From assembly GCF_900115245.1 (NCBI RefSeq), contig NZ_FOVT01000005.1, positions 62,001 to 126,000 on the forward strand: DNA of 64,000 nt, given 5' to 3'. The notes beneath the pieces are model-generated. The model saw only the letters and a list, made by a program, of their open reading frames with translations. It did no database searches and was not told the origin of the DNA. This DNA comes from Mesorhizobium sp. NFR06 (GTDB taxonomy: Bacteria > Pseudomonadota > Alphaproteobacteria > Rhizobiales > Rhizobiaceae). Below, piece by piece: positions 17,990 through 26,111 of this stretch. The first letter of the stretch is position 1; each line of letters starts with the position of its first letter. Position numbers and translations under genes: made by a program.

Positions 17990-18871
17990 TCACCGCGCGT
18001 ACTTATCCGCCTTGCGATTCCCGAGCAGCAGCTTGCGTTCCAGATGCGCGCGCAGCTCGCCGTAATAGGCGGTGAGGAAGGCTTTTGAATTCACCGGCTC
18101 GACCTTGGCGCCGATCTTGCGGCTGATCGTTTCCGCCACCGCCTTCAGCGCGGAGTAATCGTCGCGGCGCAGCACCTCCTCCAGCTTCTGCAGTTCGGCG
18201 ATGCCATAGGCGTCGAGCTGTGCGGCGCTGAACTGGAAGCGGGCGGCGATGGGATCCTTGCGCAGCGAAAGATCCTCGGCCAAGGCCAGTTTCGGCGCCT
18301 CGACCACCCAGGTGCCGGCGAGCAGGTCGCCAATTCTTAGTCGGTCGCGATTGAACAGCGGAAACAGCGAAAACAGCAGCGCCCACACCAGGCCGAAGAT
18401 GGTCGTCAGCGTGTCGGCGACGCCGGCGCTGCCGCGCGCGGCAAGGATCGACAGCGGCAGAAAAACCTCGATCTCGCGCATCAGATTGCGCGCGATGACC
18501 TGGTCGAGGGTGAGACCGGCGCCGCTGCGCGACGCGACCCTGGTGCCAACCATGCGCTTGCCCGGCGTCGCAGCCCGCCGGCCGGCCTCGAAGGCGATGA
18601 AATAGACGTTGCGCAGGAAGAAGATGAAGATGATCCAGACGATGAACAGCGGCTGCGCGTCCTGGAAGCCGAGGCCGGAAAGGCCGAAGATCGTCACCAG
18701 CGAGATGACCACGGCCGCGGTGATGATGACCACCACGTCGAGCAGGAAGCCGGAAGCGCGGGTGCCGGCATCCGCCAGCTTGACCCGCAGGTCCACGCCC
18801 TCCGGCGTGACCAGCGGACGAACCAGCCCTGCCGGGTCCTTGGCCTTCGCCACGGTCTTAGCTTTCGCCAT
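17990..18871 (-). CDS. RDD family membrane protein
   Basis: 293 aa membrane protein with an RDD domain: an Arg in TRASGFLLDVVVI at about 37, further helices near 68-90, and the GKRMVGTRV and IGDLLAGTWVV stretches that typify RDD proteins. A soluble C-terminal 100 residues, rich in Lys/Arg and Leu, follows. RDD proteins are poorly understood; some act as ion transporters. It is the last gene of a six-gene minus-strand operon and overlaps the SpoIIM-like gene by 14 bp, so a role with the MoxR/DUF58 machinery is inferred. Confidence 0.85.
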   Translation of the reverse strand: MAKAKTVAKAKDPAGLVRPLVTPEGVDLRVKLADAGTRASGFLLDVVVIITAAVVISLVTIFGLSGLGFQDAQPLFIVWIIFIFFLRNVYFIAFEAGRRAATPGKRMVGTRVASRSGAGLTLDQVIARNLMREIEVFLPLSILAARGSAGVADTLTTIFGLVWALLFSLFPLFNRDRLRIGDLLAGTWVVEAPKLALAEDLSLRKDPIAARFQFSAAQLDAYGIAELQKLEEVLRRDDYSALKAVAETISRKIGAKVEPVNSKAFLTAYYGELRAHLERKLLLGNRKADKYAR

Positions 18872-19874
18872 GCCGCACCATGCGGAACAGGTAGAAATAG
18901 CAAAACCACAAAGCCAGCATGCCGCCGCCGATAGAATAGCGCGCGACGTCGCTGGTGATCGTCTGCCGGCCGATGCCTTCCAGCAGCCCGGCGAAAAGCA
19001 GCATCACCGTGACGCCGACCATGGCGGTCGCCGCCACGCGCCCGGCCCGTGCCGCGGCCGCCATGCGGGTCAACTCGCCGGGAAAGGCGATGCTGGTGCC
19101 GATGCGCATGCCGGCGGCGCCGGCGATGGCGATTGCGAACAGCTCCGTCGTGCCGTGGATCGACAGCCAGCCGCCGAGCTCGAAGCCGAGCCCCTTGGCG
19201 GCATAGATCTGGAAGATGGCGCCGAGCATGCAGCCGTTCATCAGGATGATCAGCACGCTGGGCACCGCGAAGGCGAAACCCAGCGCGAAGGCCAGGATCG
19301 AGACCTGTGTGTTGTGCGTGAAAAGATAGGCGGCAAAGCCAGACAAGAAATGGTCACCGCCGCCGTAGAGCACGCTACGCAGCGTTTCGGCCGACGAATC
19401 CGGGTTGCGGCCGCCGGCGAGGCTCGGCGCGATGATGGCGTCGTACCAGCGCTTGTCGGACGCGACCAGCCAATAGCCGGCGATCGCGCCAATGACGGTG
19501 AGCCCGACCGAGGTCCATATTTCGCGCCAAAGGTCGCGGATCGCCGCCGGCCAGTCGTGCAGGAAGAAGTCGCCGATGCGGGTCCTCAAGCTCCGCCGCG
19601 CGCCGTAGAGATAGAAATAGCCGCGCAGGCAGAGCGCCTCCAGATAGGCGATCAGCGCGCTGTCGAGCGATGTCGCGCGCGCCACCGAAAGTGAGGACAG
19701 CGCCGAGCGGTAGAGCAGCGGCAGCGACAAGAGCTCACCTTCCGACAGCGTGCGCGGCGCCCGCTTCTCCACGCGCGCCAGCAGCGCTTCGAACGCCTTC
19801 CAGTCGGCTTCGCGCTCCTGGCGGAAGCTCGCCAGCGACTGGCGCACCGCATCGGTGCCGGCGGACAGCGTCAT
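18858..19874 (-). CDS. Stage II sporulation protein M-like membrane protein
   Basis: 338 aa. A soluble helical N-terminus (about 1-105) is followed by several membrane helices (about 120-335), with FLTHNTQVSI-like (here YLFTHNTQVSILAFA) and IHGTTELFAIAIAGAAG motifs characteristic of the SpoIIM/UPF0057-type family found in non-sporulating bacteria. Such proteins commonly sit with MoxR, DUF58 and RDD genes; function unknown. Its ATG overlaps the DUF58 stop (19871-19874), so translation is probably coupled. Confidence 0.88.
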   Translation of the reverse strand: MTLSAGTDAVRQSLASFRQEREADWKAFEALLARVEKRAPRTLSEGELLSLPLLYRSALSSLSVARATSLDSALIAYLEALCLRGYFYLYGARRSLRTRIGDFFLHDWPAAIRDLWREIWTSVGLTVIGAIAGYWLVASDKRWYDAIIAPSLAGGRNPDSSAETLRSVLYGGGDHFLSGFAAYLFTHNTQVSILAFALGFAFAVPSVLIILMNGCMLGAIFQIYAAKGLGFELGGWLSIHGTTELFAIAIAGAAGMRIGTSIAFPGELTRMAAAARAGRVAATAMVGVTVMLLFAGLLEGIGRQTITSDVARYSIGGGMLALWFCYFYLFRMVRHGES

Positions 19875-21175
19875 AAGAGGTTCTCCTCCTTGAGCTGGAT
19901 ATAGCGCTCGACCAGCGCTGGGCCGAGCCGCTGGTGGTCGGCCTCGATGACATGCGCGCCGAGCAGCCTGAGCCTCCCGATCACCACTTGCCGCTGTCTC
20001 AAGAGGTCACCGGCGGTGACCGAGCGGGCGACGTCCTCGGGCGCCGCCGGCGCCATGTCGGCCAGCGTCTCGAGCTCCACGTCCTTCATCAGCATGAACA
20101 GCACCAGATGGCGCTCGGTCAGCCGGCCGACGGTGCGCAGCATCAATTCGGCGCTGATCGGATCGACGAAATCGGTGAAGACGATGACCAGCGAGCGCCG
20201 GTCGAGCTTTGCCGCAAGCGTCGTTAGCGCCAGGGTAAAATTGGTCTCCTCGGTCGAATAGTCGATTTCGGCGGCGCGCTTCTGGATCATGATGAAGCTC
20301 GGCGAGCCGCGGACCGCGCCGCTGGAGACGCGCGGCCTGGCGTCGAAGGAGAACAGGCTGACGAGATCGCCGCCCTTGAGTGCGATGAAGGCCGACAAAA
20401 GGGCCGCCGTCACCGCGCGGTCGACCTTCGGCACGCCGTCGACCGGCTCGCACATCAGCCGGCCGCTGTCGATGGCTAAAACGATGTTGTTGTTCTCCTC
20501 GATCCGGAATTCGCGCGCCAGTAACTTGCCGTGCCGGGCGCTGCGCTTCCAGTCGATCATGCGCCGGCCCATGCCGGGCTGGTAGTCCTTCAGCGCTTCG
20601 AACTCGCGGCCCTGGCCGGCGCGCCTCCGTGCATGGCCGTCGGCAAGGGCCGAGCGTTGCAGCAGCGTGATCGCCTCGTCGCGCGCGCTGCTGACATCGG
20701 GCAGCACCGCAACCTTTCTATCGACGGGCAGCACGACCTGGTTCCAGACCAGTCCGAACGGACCCTGCCAGCGCAGCCACAGCCGGTCGAAACTGGAGAT
20801 GCCGCGGCGGATGGCCTCGAATTCGAGGTCGAGCGTGCCGCCATTGGCCGGCAGCGCGCCGCCGGTGCCTGCGACCGGCTGAACCCGCTGGTCATGGCCG
20901 ACGCGCGCCTGCAGGCGCCGCAGCCTTGCGCCGAGGCCGGCCGCGATGTGCAGCGTGAAGCGTCCGCCGACGCCCACCTGCGGCGGCACCGTCAGCGTCG
21001 CGTCGAGCGAGGCGCGGCCTCGCCCGGCGGCTGCGTCCGCCGCCAGGAATGCCAGCAGAAAGCAGATCCACAACAGGCCGAGATACCAGACATGCGGCAG
21101 CGCAAGCGCAATCAGGAAGGCGGGGATCGCTCCCGCCGCCGCTGCCCAGACTGCTCGACCGCTCGGATAGATCAA
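19871..21175 (-). CDS. DUF58 domain protein
   Basis: 434 aa. Two N-terminal hydrophobic segments (about 8-50) are followed by a beta-rich region. Then comes the DUF58 hallmark YQPGMGRRMIDWKRSARHGK (near 200-219), which leads into a von Willebrand A-like fold with LAIDSGR near 240. DUF58 proteins are usual partners of MoxR ATPases and are thought to couple the ATPase to membrane or periplasmic targets. Its start overlaps the moxR stop (ATGA at 21172-21175). Confidence 0.92.
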   Translation of the reverse strand: MIYPSGRAVWAAAAGAIPAFLIALALPHVWYLGLLWICFLLAFLAADAAAGRGRASLDATLTVPPQVGVGGRFTLHIAAGLGARLRRLQARVGHDQRVQPVAGTGGALPANGGTLDLEFEAIRRGISSFDRLWLRWQGPFGLVWNQVVLPVDRKVAVLPDVSSARDEAITLLQRSALADGHARRRAGQGREFEALKDYQPGMGRRMIDWKRSARHGKLLAREFRIEENNNIVLAIDSGRLMCEPVDGVPKVDRAVTAALLSAFIALKGGDLVSLFSFDARPRVSSGAVRGSPSFIMIQKRAAEIDYSTEETNFTLALTTLAAKLDRRSLVIVFTDFVDPISAELMLRTVGRLTERHLVLFMLMKDVELETLADMAPAAPEDVARSVTAGDLLRQRQVVIGRLRLLGAHVIEADHQRLGPALVERYIQLKEENLL

Positions 21176-22128
21176 CGCGGCGCTTCCGTATGGTCGACGA
21201 GGTCGGAGACGATCTGCTCGACCAGCCGCCCGTCGATCTGCGCTGCCGGCGAGAGAACGACCCGGTGGCGCAGCGCCGGCACGGCAAGCGCCTTGACGTC
21301 GTCCGGGATGACATAGTTGCGGCCGTCGAGCGCGGCCCTGGCGCGCGCCGCTCTGGCCAGCATGGCGCCCGCACGAGGGCTGGCCCCGACCTCGAGGTCG
21401 GGGCTTTCGCGCGTGCCGCGCACCAGCGCCGCGATATAACCGACGACATCGTCGACCAGCGTGACGTCGCCAACCGTGGCAACGGCTGCTTCAAGCGCCT
21501 TGCGGTCGGTCTGCGCCTTGATGCCGTATTGCCCGATATCGTGCGAGGCCGAGCCGCCGCCGTGATGGACGATGATGGCGCGCTCCTCCCTGAGGTCCGG
21601 ATAGCTCACCCTGTGCTTGAACAGAAAGCGGTCGAGCTGCGCTTCGGGCAGCGGATAGACGCCCTGATGCTCGATCGGGTTCTGCGTCGCCACCACCATG
21701 AAATTCCTGCCGAGCGAATGCGTGGTGCCGTCGAAGGTGACGGCGTGTTCCTGCATGGCTTCGAGCAAGGCGGCCTGCGTCTTGGGCGGCGTGCGGTTGA
21801 TTTCGTCGGCGAGCAAGAGGTCGCAGAAGATCGGGCCGCGCGTCAGCGTGAACTGCCCGGTCTGGAAATTGTAGATGTTGGCGCCGACGATATCGCCGGG
21901 CATCAGGTCGGGCGTGAACTGGATGCGGCCATAGGCGACGCCCAGCGCCTGCGCGAAGCAGCGCGCCGTCATGGTCTTGGCGGTGCCCGGCGGGCCTTCG
22001 AGCAAGATGTGCCCGCCGGCGAACAGCGCCGTCAGCATCAGGTCGACCGTGTCGCGCTGCCCGGTGATTGCCTTGGCAACTTCTTCCCTGATCGCGCTCG
22101 CCAGGGCCTTCACTTCATCGACGTTCAC
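21172..22128 (-). CDS. MoxR family AAA+ ATPase
   Basis: 318 aa MoxR-type AAA+ ATPase with Walker A GPPGTAKT at residues 45-52, Walker B LLLADEINR near 109, sensor 1 VVATQNPIEHQG near 160 and a C-terminal helical lid. MoxR proteins act as chaperone-like remodelers for partners with VWA folds, here most likely the adjacent DUF58 protein. I chose the GTG at 22128 because AAGGAGG lies directly upstream; ATG codons at 22152 and 22173 would lengthen it and increase overlap with the preceding gene. Confidence 0.93.
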   Translation of the reverse strand: MNVDEVKALASAIREEVAKAITGQRDTVDLMLTALFAGGHILLEGPPGTAKTMTARCFAQALGVAYGRIQFTPDLMPGDIVGANIYNFQTGQFTLTRGPIFCDLLLADEINRTPPKTQAALLEAMQEHAVTFDGTTHSLGRNFMVVATQNPIEHQGVYPLPEAQLDRFLFKHRVSYPDLREERAIIVHHGGGSASHDIGQYGIKAQTDRKALEAAVATVGDVTLVDDVVGYIAALVRGTRESPDLEVGASPRAGAMLARAARARAALDGRNYVIPDDVKALAVPALRHRVVLSPAAQIDGRLVEQIVSDLVDHTEAPR

Positions 22129-23326
22129 CGAGCCTCCTTGCCGTCCAGTCATGCAGCTGTTGCGCTGCTTCATGCATTACGGCCAAATTATTGGATTCGT
22201 TCGTTGCCTTGAAGCGCCGGGTGAAGCCATGCGCCTCGCCCCTGTCGCGGGAATCGAGCCAGCGGTCGAGCGCTTCGCCTTGCAGCCCGTGCGGCGCGCC
22301 GAGCAGGGCGCCGGCGCGTTGCCGCGCCAGGGTTGCGTAGCGGTCGCCAAGCTCTTCCAGGCGCCCGGCGCGCTTCAACAGCATCGCCGTGGTGTCGACC
22401 AGCGCGCGCTTGCCGAAGGCGATGGCACGGCCTTCCGCCCGCGGCGGTCCGAAGCGGCCGAGCCCATGCAGGAAGGCAAGTGCCGCCGCCACCAGCACCG
22501 AAAGCGTCAACGCCAGGAAGGGCGGTTCGACCAAGAGCTTGGCGAGATCGTATTTCTGGCCGACGCCGTGCAGCGTCAGGTCGAACATGACGGCGCCCTT
22601 GGCTGGCTCCAGCATGGCAATCATGTCGAGAGCGGCGGCCGCCGTCTGCTCTTCCTTCAGTCCGGCATTGTTGATGAAGTCGGGATCGGTGAGGATGTAG
22701 AAGGGTTCGTTGTCAAGCTCGGTGAGAATGGCCCTGCCTTCGCCAGCCGCGATCAGCGGGTGGTCGTCCGCCACCCATTGCAACTCGTCCGGCGCGGTGA
22801 CCATGCGGCCGGCGATATTTATCTGCGAGACCGTGTTGGTTGCTTCGCCGAGCCTGGCCTTGGCGATGCGGCCGAGCCAGTCGTTGACGACCGCATCCGG
22901 CAGTCGTTCGATCTTTGTCTCCCAGCCTTCATGGCCAAACAAGGGAGCGGTCTGCCATTTCGGCAGGACGAAAAGCGTGTCCTTGCCCGAGCGCAGCTTG
23001 ATGATGCGGTCAAGCGCGGCCGGGTCGCTGTCCGGCGCAATGGTGACGATAAGCAGGAAGGTCGATGCCAGCGGCGACGCCACGTCCTTCTCGCCGCGCT
23101 CCATCGGCGGCGCCTGTCCGTTGCTGAGCTTCAGCCATTCGACCAGCCCGGCATAGCCGGTGCCACCCTTCGAAAACGGCGTGGCACCGCCCTCATGCGC
23201 GCGGAAATCGGGGGCGTAGGTCGAGAGCAGGAAAAACCCGGCCGCCGCCAGCAGGCTGGCGAAGATGCCCCAGAACAGCGTTCTGCGGCTGAAAGGTTCC
23301 TGCGCCGCTTCGGTCGCCGCGCTCAT
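22115..23326 (-). CDS. DUF4350-type membrane protein
   Basis: 403 aa. One membrane segment near residues 17-38 (LFWGIFASLLAAAGFFLLST), a large extracytoplasmic-like alpha/beta region, then a second helix near 270-295 and a cytosolic tail. This layout and the position between a DUF4129 gene and moxR fit the DUF4350 family, of unknown function. The ATG overlaps the DUF4129 stop (23323-23326), and its 3' end overlaps moxR by 14 bp. Confidence 0.8.
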   Translation of the reverse strand: MSAATEAAQEPFSRRTLFWGIFASLLAAAGFFLLSTYAPDFRAHEGGATPFSKGGTGYAGLVEWLKLSNGQAPPMERGEKDVASPLASTFLLIVTIAPDSDPAALDRIIKLRSGKDTLFVLPKWQTAPLFGHEGWETKIERLPDAVVNDWLGRIAKARLGEATNTVSQINIAGRMVTAPDELQWVADDHPLIAAGEGRAILTELDNEPFYILTDPDFINNAGLKEEQTAAAALDMIAMLEPAKGAVMFDLTLHGVGQKYDLAKLLVEPPFLALTLSVLVAAALAFLHGLGRFGPPRAEGRAIAFGKRALVDTTAMLLKRAGRLEELGDRYATLARQRAGALLGAPHGLQGEALDRWLDSRDRGEAHGFTRRFKATNESNNLAVMHEAAQQLHDWTARRLGERR

Positions 23327-23949
23327 GCCCAGGCATCCCGGAAAGCAAAACGCTCATAGGCGCCGCGCGCCTGCTGCCAGCCTTCGGCGCCGACGGGACG
23401 GCGGGCAAACAAGGCAGCCTCGACGATGCGCGCGATCTCGCTGAACGCGGCGCGGGGTCGGCTAGGGATCGAGCCGGCGGCCGCGATGTCGCGCGCGGTG
23501 AGCGACGGGCGCAGGAAATCGGGCAGCCGGGTGGCGATGTCGGCGACGCTGCGGCGCAGAAGCAGGTGAACCGCTTCGTCGAATTCGCCGCGCGCGGCCA
23601 GCGCGTCGGCCTCGGAGAGCAGGATCTGGGCCGAGCTCGCGTCCGGGCGCCACTCTTCCTTCGCTTCGGTCTCCTGGCGCTTGCGTCGCCACGGCAGCCG
23701 CCAGGCGACGCCTTTCGCTTCGAGGACGAGCAGCAGGACGATGATGGCGACGCCGATGATGACCGCGCCCCAGAACATGTAGATCATGTAGGGGCCGAGC
23801 TTGGCCAGGCCGTCCAGCAGCGGCTTCAGCCATTCCGGCGGCTCTGGTTGCACATAGGTTGGCAGCCCAAACTGGATCGAATCGTCCGTCAGCAGTTGCT
23901 TGTGCAACTGCGCCAGCCGTCCGGCGTCTTGCGTCCCTGCGGCTGTCAC
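23323..23949 (-). CDS. DUF4129-type membrane protein
   Basis: 208 aa with one clear membrane helix (about 60-80) followed by a basic linker (LPWRRKRQE) and a C-terminal helical region with ADALAARGEFDEAVHLLLRR, typical of the DUF4129 C-terminal domain. First gene of the minus-strand operon; function unknown. The start was set at the GTG at 23949 behind GGGGGAACG. An upstream ATG at 24003 is possible but would give a cysteine-rich extension. It is divergent from the membrane-protein pair at 24093-25837, so that short gap should hold promoters for both. Confidence 0.75.
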   Translation of the reverse strand: MTAAGTQDAGRLAQLHKQLLTDDSIQFGLPTYVQPEPPEWLKPLLDGLAKLGPYMIYMFWGAVIIGVAIIVLLLVLEAKGVAWRLPWRRKRQETEAKEEWRPDASSAQILLSEADALAARGEFDEAVHLLLRRSVADIATRLPDFLRPSLTARDIAAAGSIPSRPRAAFSEIARIVEAALFARRPVGAEGWQQARGAYERFAFRDAWA

Positions 23950-24092
23950 CCGCTCGTTCCCCCTGCAACCTGCGGTTCGGGGCCGACACTGGCAATACGC
24001 CATGACAATTGCAAGCGGGCCAAACCGTAAGTATCAATGTTGGTGATTTATACTTTCCAATTTTCATATTCATTCGCAGGGGGAAATGTAAC

Positions 24093-24956
24093 ATGGCATC
24101 AGTCGCAGGCGGCAGGCTGGAGAAGTTCAGCATCGGCCGGGTGTTCAGCAACACATTCTCGGTTATCGGCCGCAGCTTCGGTCCGCTTGCCGTGATCGTG
24201 GGCCTTTTCACGGCGCTGCCGGCATTGATCTACAACTTTTGGAACTTCAGCCGGATCGCCAGCCTCGGAGCAGGGGGCGTTGCAGGCATGGAGCAGGCAG
24301 CCTTGGCGAATTACGGAATCACTTCGATGATTGCCGCCCTGGTGATTTTCGTGCTGGCTTTCCTTGCCCAGGCGGCGCTGGTGCGGGCAACCGTCGAGGA
24401 CCTGAACGGCAAGAGCCCGGCGGTCGGCGACTGCATACAGATAGCGCTGCGCCGTTTCTTGCCTGCGTTCGGGATCGGTCTCGTGGTCTTTCTCGCCATG
24501 GCGGTGGCCGGCTTCGTCACGGTCATCATTGCTTCGCTGATACCTTTGATCGGATGGCTCATCGGGCTCGCGATCATTGTCGCGGTGGCTATCTGGGTGC
24601 TTAGCATCGCTGTCGCGGTGCCTGTCGTGGTTCAAGAACGGCAGGGCGTGTTCGGCTCGATATCGCGCAGTCGGCAGCTGACCAAAGGCAGCCGCTGGGC
24701 AATTTTCGGCCTGTTTTTGATCATCGGCTTGACGGCAATGCTCATCCAGGGCGGTTTCTCTTTGCTGTTCGGGCTTGTGATCGCTTCCGCCGGCGGCATC
24801 TCCTCCACCGGGGCCGCAGTCGGAGCCGTCGGAAGCAGCCTGGTCTCGAGTATCTTCTCGACGGTGATTTCGGTGGCTATCGCGGTCACTTATGTCGAGC
24901 TGCGCCGGGTCAAGGAAGGCACCAGCATCGACGAACTGGCGGAGATATTCTCATAG
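24093..24956 (+). CDS. Polytopic membrane protein (GDPD-membrane-domain/DUF7847-like)
   Basis: 287 aa, about six membrane helices, no recognisable catalytic residues. The N-terminus KFSIGRVFSNTFSVIGRSF and the central QERQGVFGSISRSRQLTKG (amphipathic helix after helix 4) are typical of the polytopic family related to the membrane domain of glycerophosphodiester phosphodiesterases and YciC-like proteins. GGGGGAAATG precedes the ATG. The following gene is a paralog, and both diverge from the DUF4129-MoxR-RDD operon, so a shared membrane-related role is inferred. Confidence 0.75.
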   Translation: MASVAGGRLEKFSIGRVFSNTFSVIGRSFGPLAVIVGLFTALPALIYNFWNFSRIASLGAGGVAGMEQAALANYGITSMIAALVIFVLAFLAQAALVRATVEDLNGKSPAVGDCIQIALRRFLPAFGIGLVVFLAMAVAGFVTVIIASLIPLIGWLIGLAIIVAVAIWVLSIAVAVPVVVQERQGVFGSISRSRQLTKGSRWAIFGLFLIIGLTAMLIQGGFSLLFGLVIASAGGISSTGAAVGAVGSSLVSSIFSTVISVAIAVTYVELRRVKEGTSIDELAEIFS

Positions 24957-25021
24957 ACCGGAAAGATCGACTTCAAAGCAAAGGCGATCCTGGCACAGCC
25001 GGGCCATTCCGGCTGGGCGGG

Positions 25022-25837
25022 GTGGTCCGCGGCACGATCTCGTTCATTGGACGCAATCCGGTTCTCGCGCTGACGGTCGCTGCGCTCTTTTTCGCCCTGC
25101 CGTCGCTCCTGGCCGGACTGGTGACCTTCGCCTACCGGGAAAGGGCGGCGTATCTGGCCGGCGGCGGAAAGGTCGAACCTTTCTCCGTTGCGGTCCATGT
25201 GGGCTTTTCCCTGCTTGCCGGGCTTCTTGGCGCCCTGCCGGGTTTCCTGGGCCATGGGGTCCTGTCGGGAGCCATGCTGGGCGACATCAACGGCCGTCAT
25301 CCATCACTCGCGCGCTGTGTTGCGACGGCCTTGCACCGGTCTGTTCCCGTGCTTGGCATCGGTTTCACGATCTATCTGACGTGGTTTCTCGCGAAACAAG
25401 CGATGGTCGGCGCCGAATTGTTGTTTCCGCTTTTCGGTGGCGGTGTCGCGTTCGCACTGCTGGTCGTGCCCTGCATCATTTGGGTGCTGTGCAACTTGGC
25501 GGCTGTCCCAGTTGCGATGCGTGAGGGACTTGGAGCACTGGCTTCGATGGCGCGCAGCCGTGCCCTGACCGCAGGATATCGCTGGCCGATAATAGGCCTG
25601 TCTCTGGTTGTCTTGGTGCTGGCGCTGGCCTTGCGCGCAGCGCTTTTTCTTGCGTTCAGCCTTGCCGTACCTCTGATCGCCCCGGCATCCATAGCGATCG
25701 TCGGCGCAACGGCGAGCGCCGGCGTCACGGCAATCATATGGACGGTGGCGTCGATCGCCGCGACGGCCACATACATCGACTTGCGGCGGGCAAAGGAAGG
25801 CGGAGGCGTCGACGAATTGGTGGATGTCTTTTCCTAG
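25022..25837 (+). CDS. Polytopic membrane protein, paralog of the preceding gene
   Basis: 271 aa as written from a GTG at 25022. It aligns with its upstream neighbour along its length: both begin with a V/F-x-x-x-T-I/F-S-x-I-G-R motif, share the M-A/G-R/S-S-R-A/Q-L-T-x-G-R/S-W helix near residue 175-185, and end in a D-L/E-L-R-R-A/V-K-E-G stretch plus DELVDVFS. The start is uncertain: homology with the neighbour begins a few residues upstream (LGGVVRG) and the frame stays open into the end of the preceding gene without an ATG. Tandem duplication is the simplest explanation. Confidence 0.7.
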   Translation: MVRGTISFIGRNPVLALTVAALFFALPSLLAGLVTFAYRERAAYLAGGGKVEPFSVAVHVGFSLLAGLLGALPGFLGHGVLSGAMLGDINGRHPSLARCVATALHRSVPVLGIGFTIYLTWFLAKQAMVGAELLFPLFGGGVAFALLVVPCIIWVLCNLAAVPVAMREGLGALASMARSRALTAGYRWPIIGLSLVVLVLALALRAALFLAFSLAVPLIAPASIAIVGATASAGVTAIIWTVASIAATATYIDLRRAKEGGGVDELVDVFS

Positions 25838-25840
25838 CAA

Positions 25841-25987
25841 TCAGCGCCAGCTCGATCGAGGACGGCTCACCCTCAATGCGGCAACAATCAGTTTGCACGC
25901 TCGTCCGGCGATATCGAACCAGCGCTGCGTCTCGGCCGGGGACCTGGGGATAGGGCGCCGATAGGCGCCGAGGTCGAAGTGATCCAT
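25841..25987 (-). pseudogene. Remnant of a tetratricopeptide-repeat protein (N-terminal fragment)
   Basis: A 48-codon frame begins MDHFDLGAYRRPI and continues to SPAETQRWFDIAG. That start strongly resembles the N-terminus of large rhizobial TPR proteins (consensus of the type FDLGSYxRxxxTxSxEAQxWFDxGL). After WFD the similarity stops, the tail is unrelated and a TGA follows at 25841. A full-length member would be several hundred residues. I read it as a truncated gene left after a deletion. It lies 125 bp after the stop of the solute-binding protein gene, on the same strand. Confidence 0.5.
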
Positions 25988-26111
25988 GCCCCCTGTTTCT
26001 CGCATTCCGAGCCGGCGGGAAGCCGGTCTGCGCTGAAAGGCAATCGCTTGGCAAATGGCAACGGCCGGCGCAGCCCGGAGAGGCGCACCGGCCGCCTCGA
26101 TCCCGGCAGGA

